Of a stretch of 64,000 nucleotides of DNA, positions 1-8,170 are shown one piece after another. Both the position numbers and the translations under genes were made by a program. This DNA comes from Weissella diestrammenae. GTDB taxonomy: Bacteria; Bacillota; Bacilli; Lactobacillales; Lactobacillaceae. The notes beneath the pieces are model-generated. The model did not search any database. It was not told the origin of the DNA and saw nothing but the letters and a program-made list of their open reading frames with translations. How positions within the stretch are numbered: position 1 is the first letter of the stretch; every line of letters starts with the position of its first letter. The stretch spans positions 124,001-188,000 of the forward strand of contig NZ_CP060724.1 of assembly GCF_014397255.1 (NCBI RefSeq), read 5' to 3'.

Positions 1-418
1 CAAAAATAACGCGGATATCATGAGACATCGCTAATAATAATTTTCGATGATTTTCAGCTAAACGTTCTGAATCCGACTTATATTCAATCTTTGATATTTT
101 AGACACACCATCGACAATCGCTGCGACATCTGCCCCAAATTCATGTGCGACATCTTCGATTTCAGCATCTGTGTCCTCAACAACATCATGCAAATAACCA
201 GCAATTACAGTATCTGGGTCCATTTTCAAGTCGGCCAAAATACCCGCAACCTGAATCGGATGGATAATATATGGCTCACCAGATTTCCTTTTTTGTGCTC
301 GATGTAAATTAAAAGCATATTCATACGCATGGTCAACTGCTTGAATATGTTCTGTGTTCATATAGGTTGCATATAGTGCATGCACTTCTGCTTGGGTTAA
401 AACTTTTGCATCTGCCAT
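1..418 (-). CDS. relA: RelA/SpoT-type (p)ppGpp synthetase/hydrolase, N-terminal part (cut by window edge)
   Basis: Only the first 139 codons are in the window; the gene runs off the left edge. The visible part is the HD hydrolase domain of the long RelA/SpoT (Rel) family: residues around 45-55 read GEPYIIHPIQVA and about 30 residues later GYLHDVVEDT, giving the His and the His-Asp pair that bind Mn2+ in the ppGpp hydrolase site. Rel makes and degrades the stringent-response alarmone. The synthetase, TGS and ACT domains, if present, lie outside. The ATG at 418 is preceded by AAGGA. It reads away from dnaE with about 150 bp between, so it could have its own promoter. Family assignment is firm; full-length integrity cannot be judged. 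Confidence 0.9.
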   Translation of the reverse strand, partial: MADAKVLTQAEVHALYATYMNTEHIQAVDHAYEYAFNLHRAQKRKSGEPYIIHPIQVAGILADLKMDPDTVIAGYLHDVVEDTDAEIEDVAHEFGADVAAIVDGVSKISKIEYKSDSERLAENHRKLLLAMSHDIRVIF

Positions 419-571
419 TTGATTATCCTTAGTTTATCGATGCCACACCGATTGGGATTTCCACCCGCAGCGCCACACCGGATTTATCCATACGGATATT
501 TGCTTTTATTGTACCCCAAAACCTGTGATTTACAAAAATTTCTAGCCACTAGAGTACGCTACAAACCTGTT

Positions 572-3500
572 TCACTTAATAGTTTTGAAAACAACATTAT
601 TCGTGCCAAAAATCGACTGTAATGCACGCATCGTTGCTTGATCTGATTGAAGCCATTGAGATTGAGGTAATGCAAGCTTGCGATTATCTGCTTCATAGAC
701 AACCAAGACGGGATTATTACCATGATGCACTTGGAAAACAGCCTCTAGCTCAGTATTGATTGTCTGATTTTCAGCAGACATTGGTACACGTAAATACCAT
801 TGCCCCTTTGATGGTGATTCATCGCTATTATCAGCTCGCGTCTGATTGTTTTGTAATAGTTGTTGCGCAGAAACAACTTGATTTGCAATAATTTGTAGGC
901 CATCCCGCCCTTTTTGTTGTTGTACTGTACCATAAACGGCAACAATTTGTTCTGCTTGTAATAGCGGTTTAATCAGCGTGTACGTTCTTGGAAAGACAGT
1001 AACCGAAATTTGACCTGTCAAATCCATAGCATCAACAAATGCCATAGCATCACCATTTTTCGTCCGAATCAGCTTAACATTTTCAATATATAGCAGAATT
1101 TTGATACTTTTTTGATCAACTGATAAATTTGAAACGGTGGTCAAATCATCCCGATTAACCGCTTCTAAAATTGGTTCAAGCGGATGACCACTGAGATACA
1201 CGCCTAAATACTGCTTTTCATGTTGTAGCCGTTCATTTTGACTATAATCATCCATTTCTCTGACTTTTGGTGTCAATGATTTGAAAAGCGATAACGATTC
1301 ACCTGCTAAGCCGATTGCATCAATGAACCCTTGCAACGACACGACCAAGGCTTTGCGATTTGGATTAAAACGATCAAATGCGCCAACGTCTACCAGCGGA
1401 GTAATGGCTTCAACCGAACGAAACTTATTATCAATTCGACCAATAAAGTCTGCCAGATCTTTAAATGCACCCTGTGCCTGTCGACTAGCAATGATGTTTT
1501 CTCGAAAATCACGACGCATCCCTTGAATACTTGCAAAGCCCATCTGTAACCCGTCTGTATTACTCGAATAACCAGCCCAACTCAAATTAATATCAGGTCG
1601 ATTGATCATAACTTTTGCATTTTTTGCTTCTAAAATGTAATGGCGAACCTTTTCTTGATTGTTAATGTCTGCATTCAAAACGGCTTTAAAAAAGGCAGTT
1701 GGATAATGCGCTTTTAGATAGGCCAGTTGGAATGCCAATTTCGAATATGCAACTGAATGTGAGCGATTAAATCCATATTCAGCAAATGTTTCAATATACC
1801 CATACACCTTTTGTGCCAAGTCTTGTGTATGTCCCTTTGCGATCGCACCAGAAATAAATTGATTTTTAATTGCTGCAATTTTATCAGCATCCTTTTTAGA
1901 CATCGCACGACGTAACAAGTCGGCTTCACTCAATGAGAAACCGGCAAACTTCTCAGCGACACGCATCACTTGTTCTTGATACACAATCACCCCATAGGTT
2001 GGTGACAAAATGTCAGCAACACTATCATCTAACAAATCAATTGCTTCCTGTCCGTGCTTACGCGCAATAAACGTTTGAATATTCTGCATTGGTCCTGGTC
2101 TAAATAACGCGTTTGCAGCGACTAAGTCTTCAAACCGGTCTGGTTTTAATCGGCGCAGCATATTTTTCATACCAGATGATTCAAACTGAAATATACCATT
2201 CGTATACCCTTGTTTAAATAGCTCTAATGTCTGTGAGTCATTTAAATCAATTTGATTAATACTAAACCCTTTTTCATACTTAGTAATCTCATTTAGCGCA
2301 ATATCTAAAATGTTCAAATTGGACAACGCTAAAAAATCCATCTTCAACAAACCCAATCTCTCAACTGGGTTTTTAGTTAATTGCGTTACCAATCGACCGT
2401 CTTCGCCCAATTGTACCGGAATCGTTTGAACCAACGGTGTGGCGGATAAAACAATCCCCGCAGCATGCAATGAATGGTTTCTTGGCAACCCGATGACTTT
2501 TTTAGCTGTATTTAATAGTAATTGGCCATCAACCGGCAAATCAATCAATACATTTTGCAAGCGTTGCGATTTTTTAACTGCTTCGTCCAAAGTGCTGACA
2601 TCATTTGGAATTGCTTTTGAAAGTTGATCCATTTCAGCTGGTTTTAACCCAAACACGCGTGCGACATCGCGCATACTTTGTTTCATGCCAAAAGTTGAAA
2701 ACGTAATAATCTGTGCCACTTGCTGATGTCCATATTTGTCATGCAAGTATTCCAATACAATTTCACGCTTGTTGTCAGGAATATCAATATCAATATCTGG
2801 CATTTGTGCTCGTTCAGCATTTAAGAACCGTTCAAACAACAAATCAAAGGCGATTGGATCGACATCAGTAATGTATAACGCGTATGCAACCAACGACCCA
2901 GCAGCTGAGCCTCGACCAGGGCCAGTTCTAATTGACTGCCGATGCGCAAAATCAATCACATCCCACACAATTAAGAAATACTCATTAAATCCCAATTGAT
3001 CAATGACTGCTAATTCATCTGATAAACGTTGATAATACTGTGTTGGTTCACCTTGCAGGTCACGTAAGCGCCGTTTCAGACCCTGCATAGATAAGTCAGC
3101 CAGATAATCCTTGGCGCTTAGCTTTTTATCTGCAATGACTTGGGGTAAGTTGGTTGATACTTTAGCCATTTCAAACTGGCTGTGGGCTGCTAGCCAATCC
3201 GAATTCAATGCAGCATCACTCAAATTTTTGGCTCGATATGCATTTTCCCATAATTCAGCTTGCTGTAAAAACTGCTGCCCGGCTTGACTCATCGATGCCC
3301 CTAAATTAGTTAACACCTCGCCTTGTCCGATACCTTGTATCACTCGCCTTGTAAATTGATCTTCCGGATCAAGATACCGCACTTCATCAAACGCAATTAA
3401 TCGCAATGCGGCGGGCTCAGCTATGGTCCTTATCGTCTCTATCTCTTCTGAACTCATTTCTAAGTTAACACCAATAAAAATGTGATCAGACGAAAAGAAA

Positions 3501-3949
3501 TGCACCAATTCAGCGATAAACTCATTTGCGCCCGTCGTGCCATTCATCAGTAACAACGACAATTCACTAATACCTGGGACAACGATAAATAAACCGCCAA
3601 AAAAAGGTTGCAAATCAGTAAGCGATACTGTTTGACCTGCTTTACGTGTTTTCAAAAAACTCGAGATTTGAATTAAATGATGATAACCTTGTTGATTTTC
3701 AACGTACAAAGTCAAGGGAAACTGTGTTGCTGCATTGATTAAGCCTTGCACCTCAATCGTCAAGCCCAATACTGCATGTATCTCATTATTCTGTGTTGCT
3801 TGATAAAATTGATCAAGCGCATAAAGCACTGTTTCATCAGCCAACCCAACCGCACGATAACCGCGTTTTTGGGCTGTTTCAACTAAGACGGTTGGCTGAA
3901 GTGGACTTTGAAGTAGCGTATACGTACTTCGAATGTTTAAGGGTACCAT
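572..3949 (-). CDS. dnaE: DNA polymerase III alpha subunit DnaE
   Basis: At 1125 residues this is the usual length for DnaE-type replicative polymerases and shorter than PolC. The N-terminus is a PHP domain. The polymerase core carries GPGRGSAAGSLVAYAL and PDIDIDIPDNKR, whose acidic residues bind catalytic metals. A helix-hairpin-helix region and a C-terminal OB fold (around residues 940-1040, ISVTVFPRTY) follow. In Firmicutes that also have PolC, DnaE extends RNA primers on the lagging strand; polC is not in this window. The ATG at 3949 has a very strong ribosome site (GGGGGAGG). It stands between terminator-flanked DUF2929 and relA and is probably monocistronic. Confidence 0.96.
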   Translation of the reverse strand: MVPLNIRSTYTLLQSPLQPTVLVETAQKRGYRAVGLADETVLYALDQFYQATQNNEIHAVLGLTIEVQGLINAATQFPLTLYVENQQGYHHLIQISSFLKTRKAGQTVSLTDLQPFFGGLFIVVPGISELSLLLMNGTTGANEFIAELVHFFSSDHIFIGVNLEMSSEEIETIRTIAEPAALRLIAFDEVRYLDPEDQFTRRVIQGIGQGEVLTNLGASMSQAGQQFLQQAELWENAYRAKNLSDAALNSDWLAAHSQFEMAKVSTNLPQVIADKKLSAKDYLADLSMQGLKRRLRDLQGEPTQYYQRLSDELAVIDQLGFNEYFLIVWDVIDFAHRQSIRTGPGRGSAAGSLVAYALYITDVDPIAFDLLFERFLNAERAQMPDIDIDIPDNKREIVLEYLHDKYGHQQVAQIITFSTFGMKQSMRDVARVFGLKPAEMDQLSKAIPNDVSTLDEAVKKSQRLQNVLIDLPVDGQLLLNTAKKVIGLPRNHSLHAAGIVLSATPLVQTIPVQLGEDGRLVTQLTKNPVERLGLLKMDFLALSNLNILDIALNEITKYEKGFSINQIDLNDSQTLELFKQGYTNGIFQFESSGMKNMLRRLKPDRFEDLVAANALFRPGPMQNIQTFIARKHGQEAIDLLDDSVADILSPTYGVIVYQEQVMRVAEKFAGFSLSEADLLRRAMSKKDADKIAAIKNQFISGAIAKGHTQDLAQKVYGYIETFAEYGFNRSHSVAYSKLAFQLAYLKAHYPTAFFKAVLNADINNQEKVRHYILEAKNAKVMINRPDINLSWAGYSSNTDGLQMGFASIQGMRRDFRENIIASRQAQGAFKDLADFIGRIDNKFRSVEAITPLVDVGAFDRFNPNRKALVVSLQGFIDAIGLAGESLSLFKSLTPKVREMDDYSQNERLQHEKQYLGVYLSGHPLEPILEAVNRDDLTTVSNLSVDQKSIKILLYIENVKLIRTKNGDAMAFVDAMDLTGQISVTVFPRTYTLIKPLLQAEQIVAVYGTVQQQKGRDGLQIIANQVVSAQQLLQNNQTRADNSDESPSKGQWYLRVPMSAENQTINTELEAVFQVHHGNNPVLVVYEADNRKLALPQSQWLQSDQATMRALQSIFGTNNVVFKTIK

Positions 3950-4010
3950 TAGCCTCCCCCTTTCACGATATCAAGTCATTTAGTTTAATTATACTTGATT
4001 AATAATCTAA

Positions 4011-4039
4011 AAGAAAAGCGCAGAACAAGTGTCCTGCAC
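4011..4039 (-). terminator. Rho-independent terminator after the DUF2929 gene
   Basis: On the minus strand GTGCAGGA pairs with TTCTGCGC, including G-U pairs, around a short loop and is followed by TTTTCTTTT. It lies about 20 bp past the DUF2929 stop codon and ahead of dnaE. Confidence 0.7.
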
Positions 4040-4059
4040 CTTCTATGATCAATTTTAAA

Positions 4060-4272
4060 TTACGCTTCTTCGTCTTCGTCCGAGTCCATAACAACCTTTG
4101 GTGCATGAGCCTTTGAGATAAAGTATGACGCAATAGCGCCAATTGAGCCTGTCACTAATGCCACAATAATCGTTTGTTGGTAATCGGCATGTGCATTTTG
4201 TAGCGCACTACCAATATAACCAATCACCGCACCTAAAATGGCTGTCCAGAAAAATGTTACGATGTACCGCAT
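4060..4272 (-). CDS. DUF2929 (YjzD-like) small membrane protein
   Basis: A 70-residue protein with two predicted membrane helices (about residues 5-22, FFWTAILGAVIGYIGSAL, and 30-48, TIIVALVTGSIGAIASYFI) and an acidic tail ending DSDEDEEA. This matches the DUF2929/YjzD family of Firmicutes, whose function is unknown. Two upstream ATG codons at 4371 and 4281 are in frame, but GTGGGG sits about 9 bases before the ATG at 4272 and the family begins with MRYIVTFFW, so I chose 4272. It has its own terminator and about 200 bp of non-coding DNA upstream. Confidence 0.75.
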   Translation of the reverse strand: MRYIVTFFWTAILGAVIGYIGSALQNAHADYQQTIIVALVTGSIGAIASYFISKAHAPKVVMDSDEDEEA

Positions 4273-4475
4273 GTTTGTCATCCCCACTGAATTATAATTT
4301 ATCTTCATTTTACGCTTTTCAAAGACAGATGTCACATGAAATCTTACGTTTTTCAGATTTCGATCATCCACAACTCATACTTTTAACCAGTACTTCAACT
4401 GTTCCAAATAGAAATTTTAATTGCTTTGATATGAAATACCATCAATTGTCATTTTATGATTGTAAAATACGTGTA

Positions 4476-4976
4476 CTATTTCCGTCTTGAATATTTGATA
4501 ATCTCATAATCAAAATCATTCTCATCATCTGCATGTCCCAAACGAATTGACTCTCCCTGCCAAATTGTTTTATCAACGGGTGCCATCATCACATCACCTG
4601 TAAAATCAGTGTTTAAATAAGTGACATACAATTGAGTGGCATCAGGCATAAAGGATTCATAAATAGCCTTACCACCAATTACCATGAGCTTCTGATTCTG
4701 CTGACTTGCAATCGTTTTAGCCTCGTCGATAGAATGTACGACTTGAAACCCTTCAGGAACAACTAATGATTTGTCATGTGACAAGACCAAATTCGTTCGA
4801 TGCGGTAATGGGCGGCCGTGAAATGATTGCATTGTATGGCGTCCCATAACAACAACCTGATTTTGAGTGATTTCACGAAAGAAACGCATATCGGCTTTTT
4901 CACGCCATGGTATTTCACCGTTCATCGCAATTGTCCCGTTTTCAGTCTGAGCCCAGACTAAGATCGTATCAACCAT
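4476..4976 (-). CDS. folA: Dihydrofolate reductase
   Basis: Reduces dihydrofolate to tetrahydrofolate with NADPH; this is the trimethoprim target. The 166-residue length is typical. Visible features are the substrate loop NGEIPWREKADMRFF (acidic and Trp residues near 20-30), the NADPH-binding VVMGRHTMQSF and the later VIGGKAIYESFMP. The start is the ATG at 4976, since AAAGGAGA lies six bases upstream; an in-frame TTG at 4982 is too close to that site. The ribosome site falls in the 12-base gap after the ABC-F stop codon, so the two are probably co-transcribed. No thyA is seen nearby, although the two are often paired. Confidence 0.95.
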   Translation of the reverse strand: MVDTILVWAQTENGTIAMNGEIPWREKADMRFFREITQNQVVVMGRHTMQSFHGRPLPHRTNLVLSHDKSLVVPEGFQVVHSIDEAKTIASQQNQKLMVIGGKAIYESFMPDATQLYVTYLNTDFTGDVMMAPVDKTIWQGESIRLGHADDENDFDYEIIKYSRRK

Positions 4977-4988
4977 ATTCAATCTCCT

Positions 4989-6893
4989 TTATGATTCAGA
5001 CCGCTCTTCTAATTCGGCCCAACGATTCATCTTTGTCTCTAACAATTCATTCTTTGCATCAAGCGTTTGCTGGAGTACTGCTAATTCTTCAAAGTCAGTC
5101 CCGCTCTGATTCATATTAGCAGTGATATCACTAATATCTGTCTCAAGCTGTTCTATCTCGGCTTCAATCGAACCATACTCGATTTGTTCAGCATACGTTA
5201 ACTTCTTTTTGCCTTTATTGTCATGTCGCGTTACCTCTTTTTCTGCGACATATTGTTTTGCTGCTGGCTTATGGTCGCCTGAAGAGAGCATTGGGGCACC
5301 ATTTTTCAACAAATAATCTGAGAATTGACCATCGTAAGTCTCAATTTGCCCTTGTCCATGAAAAATGAATAACCGGTCAGCAACCTTATCCAAAAAATAT
5401 CGGTCATGGGAAACCGTAATTACAGTCCCCGCAAATTTCTGCAAATAATCTTCGAGCACAGTCAATGTCCCAATATCTAAATCATTAGTCGGTTCATCCA
5501 ATAGCAAGACATTTGGCTGTTCCAAAAGTAATTTGAGCAAATACAAACGTCTTTTTTCGCCACCTGATAATTTTCGGATTAACGTACCATGCATAAAACT
5601 AGGAAATAGAAATTGTTCCAGTAATTCCGTTACTGATACCCGATCACCGTCGCGATTTGTCACTGTTTCAGCCACTTCTGACAAATAAGCAATAACTCGC
5701 TTATCATCCGGAATCGGTTCTGTTTGCTGTGTATAGTAAGCTAACTTGACAGTCTCACCAATTTCAACTGTCCCCGCGTCTAATGCCACTTTCCCAGCAA
5801 TCACGTTTAACAAAGAGGACTTACCTGTACCATTTGGGCCAGTAATTCCAATGCGTTGATTAGCTTGAATCAACGTGTCAAAATGTTCTAAAATGACCAA
5901 TTGATCAAACGATAAATCGGCTTGTTCAATATTGATCACTTTCTTGCCTAATCGCGTCTGTCCCAAATTCACTTCAACATCGCTATCAAGTTTTAATGTC
6001 CCCTGCTTTTCAGCCACTTCAGCAAAACGGTTTTCTCGTGCTTTTTGCTTCGTTGAACGCGCTCTAGCAGAAGTACGCATCCATGCTAATTCTTGTTTAT
6101 ATAACTGTGCCTGCTTATGATCAGCAACCTTTGCTGCCGCAACACGTTCTGCCTTAGCCGTAACATATGCTTCGTAATTACCGGTATATTCATATAATTG
6201 ACCAAACGAGAGTTCAAATACACGATTTGCCACATGATCAAGAAAATAACGATCGTGTGTAACGGCCATCACTGCCCCTTTATAATGGGTTAAATATTTT
6301 TCTAACCACTCAATTGAATCAAAATCCAAATGATTTGTTGGCTCATCAAGCAGTAAAAGATCGGGTGCTTGAATCAAAATCTGTGCCAATCCAACACGTT
6401 TACGTTGACCACCAGATAGTGCAGAAACCGGTAAATTCAGATTAGGCAAATGTAATTGCGTTAAAATCGTTTTCACTTCCGACTCAGCTAACCAAGCGTC
6501 TTCTTGCGTCATTCGTTCTTCTAATTGCGTGTATCGCCTTAACGATTTAGCGTCATTTGGATCCATTGAATAAGTTTCTAAGGCCGCCTCATAATCACGA
6601 ATTAATGCAAAAATTGGCTGTGCTCCAGCAAAAATGGCATCCATCACTAATTTATCTTCATCCAATTGGGGTTCTTGTGTCAAATAACCAATTGAATAGT
6701 CATTAGGCGTCTCAATTAATCCTGAATCAGCTGGCGTCGTTTGAGCTATCGCGTTTAGCAACGTTGTTTTCCCCGCACCATTGACCCCAACAATACCGAT
6801 TCGATCACCTGTTTCTACCAGAAAAGAAACAGTATCTAAGAGGGTCTTTTCGCCGTATACACTAGATAGTTTTGTTGCTCGAAATTGTTTCAT
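4989..6893 (-). CDS. ABC-F family ATPase (YfmR/Uup type)
   Basis: A soluble protein of 634 residues with two ABC domains in tandem and no membrane helices. Walker A motifs are GVNGAGKTTLL near residue 40 and GPNGTGKSSLL near 350; signature motifs are LSGGQRKR and LSGGEKRR; Walker B segments end in LLLDEPTNHLD and LLLDEPTNDLD. Between them is the ABC-F linker rich in Arg and Lys (TSARARSTKQKARENRF). The C-terminal 70 residues form a predicted coiled coil, as in Uup and YfmR, which act on stalled ribosomes. An in-frame ATG lies upstream at 6932, but homology begins at 6893. The cca stop codon is one base away, so they form an operon. Confidence 0.9.
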   Translation of the reverse strand: MKQFRATKLSSVYGEKTLLDTVSFLVETGDRIGIVGVNGAGKTTLLNAIAQTTPADSGLIETPNDYSIGYLTQEPQLDEDKLVMDAIFAGAQPIFALIRDYEAALETYSMDPNDAKSLRRYTQLEERMTQEDAWLAESEVKTILTQLHLPNLNLPVSALSGGQRKRVGLAQILIQAPDLLLLDEPTNHLDFDSIEWLEKYLTHYKGAVMAVTHDRYFLDHVANRVFELSFGQLYEYTGNYEAYVTAKAERVAAAKVADHKQAQLYKQELAWMRTSARARSTKQKARENRFAEVAEKQGTLKLDSDVEVNLGQTRLGKKVINIEQADLSFDQLVILEHFDTLIQANQRIGITGPNGTGKSSLLNVIAGKVALDAGTVEIGETVKLAYYTQQTEPIPDDKRVIAYLSEVAETVTNRDGDRVSVTELLEQFLFPSFMHGTLIRKLSGGEKRRLYLLKLLLEQPNVLLLDEPTNDLDIGTLTVLEDYLQKFAGTVITVSHDRYFLDKVADRLFIFHGQGQIETYDGQFSDYLLKNGAPMLSSGDHKPAAKQYVAEKEVTRHDNKGKKKLTYAEQIEYGSIEAEIEQLETDISDITANMNQSGTDFEELAVLQQTLDAKNELLETKMNRWAELEERSES

Positions 6894-6894
6894 T

Positions 6895-8109
6895 CTACTT
6901 CTCTTTTTCTGCGATTGCTTTGGCTCTGGCAATTAAGTCGGATTGATTATTCGCTACTTGACCAGCAACCACTAATTTTTCAAGTTCACCCAGTATTTTC
7001 CCAAACATCGGACCTGGTTGCAGATTGATGGCTGACTGCAAAATTTTACCACTAATTTGTAACTCATCGCGATGGTGGATCGCCAGTTGCATATATCGAT
7101 TTTTTAATTCTAGAACGTCATTAGGAAGCTGACTTAGCTGTAACACGCGCATCGCATTTGGAAAGGCATCACCAGTCATATACAACTGCCAATTAGTTGC
7201 CTCTGATTGACGCAAAACATTTAATAAGGTAATTGCTTTTTGTGCCTGCTGAATTAATTCGTTACCATGTTTCCAAAGTCGAAGAAAAGTCTCGGTGTCT
7301 TTTGGCGTTAATCCAAGTTCAAATGCAAGCAATGTCCATGCGACAGTTGGTGTATCGGGTTGGTCTTTCGCTAATAGTTCCGCATAACCCCATAAATCAA
7401 TCTCAACATTTTTTAGCCCAGGCATATAGGCATTCAATCGGGTTGCCAACAATTCAAGTAACCCATATTGCGCATTACGACCTTGCAACATTTTAGTTAG
7501 TTCAACATTCACACGTTCGATCGCAATTTTTTCCAATAATGGCGCATGATCAACAATTGCTTGTTTAGTGTCAGGTTCAATTGTAAAATCCAATTGTGCA
7601 GCAAATCGAACGGCACGCATCATGCGTAAAGCATCTTCTTGAAATCGGTCAGATGCATGTCCAACTGCCCTTAACGTTTGATGCTCTAAATCAGATACAC
7701 CATTAAATAAATCGACGACTAGTCCATCACCCCTTAGTGCCAACGCATTAATTGTGAAATCACGGCGTTTTAAATCATCTGATAAAGAACGGACAAAAGT
7801 GACCTGATCCGGTCGCCTAAAATCAGTATACGTTGATTCAGTTCGAAAAGTAGTCGTTTCATAACCTTGTCCATGATCGAGTATCATGACCGTCCCATGT
7901 TCAATTCCTGTATCAACGGTTCGATCGAATAGTTGCTTCACTTCTTCTGGATACGCAGATGTGGCGATATCAACGTCATGAATTGGTTTATTAAGTAAAG
8001 TATCTCGGACGGCTCCCCCAACAAAGTACGCTTCATATCCTGCTGCTTCCAACGTATGAATAATTGGCAATGCACTTTTAAATTCTTCTGGTAAATGTTT
8101 AATCTGCAT
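6895..8109 (-). CDS. cca: CCA tRNA nucleotidyltransferase
   Basis: Adds or repairs the 3' CCA end of tRNAs with CTP and ATP. The 404 residues fit class II enzymes of Bacillales and Lactobacillales. The head domain shows GGAVRDTLLNKPIHDVDIAT, with the Asp pair that binds catalytic metal, then RRDFTINALAL and, near residue 110-160, the RMMRAVRFAAQL segment that selects bases. The C-terminal half is helical. The start at 8109 has AAAGGATG upstream. The stop codon abuts the ABC-F start, and cca leads the cca/ABC-F/folA cluster. Confidence 0.95.
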   Translation of the reverse strand: MQIKHLPEEFKSALPIIHTLEAAGYEAYFVGGAVRDTLLNKPIHDVDIATSAYPEEVKQLFDRTVDTGIEHGTVMILDHGQGYETTTFRTESTYTDFRRPDQVTFVRSLSDDLKRRDFTINALALRGDGLVVDLFNGVSDLEHQTLRAVGHASDRFQEDALRMMRAVRFAAQLDFTIEPDTKQAIVDHAPLLEKIAIERVNVELTKMLQGRNAQYGLLELLATRLNAYMPGLKNVEIDLWGYAELLAKDQPDTPTVAWTLLAFELGLTPKDTETFLRLWKHGNELIQQAQKAITLLNVLRQSEATNWQLYMTGDAFPNAMRVLQLSQLPNDVLELKNRYMQLAIHHRDELQISGKILQSAINLQPGPMFGKILGELEKLVVAGQVANNQSDLIARAKAIAEKEK

Positions 8110-8170
8110 TTTCCCGACATCCTTTCTAATAAAACTTCACGCTAAGTTTACTATACAACGCCAATACCTG

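Noticed and set aside
419-571. Small gene on the plus strand (419-622) between relA and dnaE
   Set aside because: No ribosome site, overlaps the dnaE end, and contains no recognisable domain; the repeated GCCACACCG there is too short to call.
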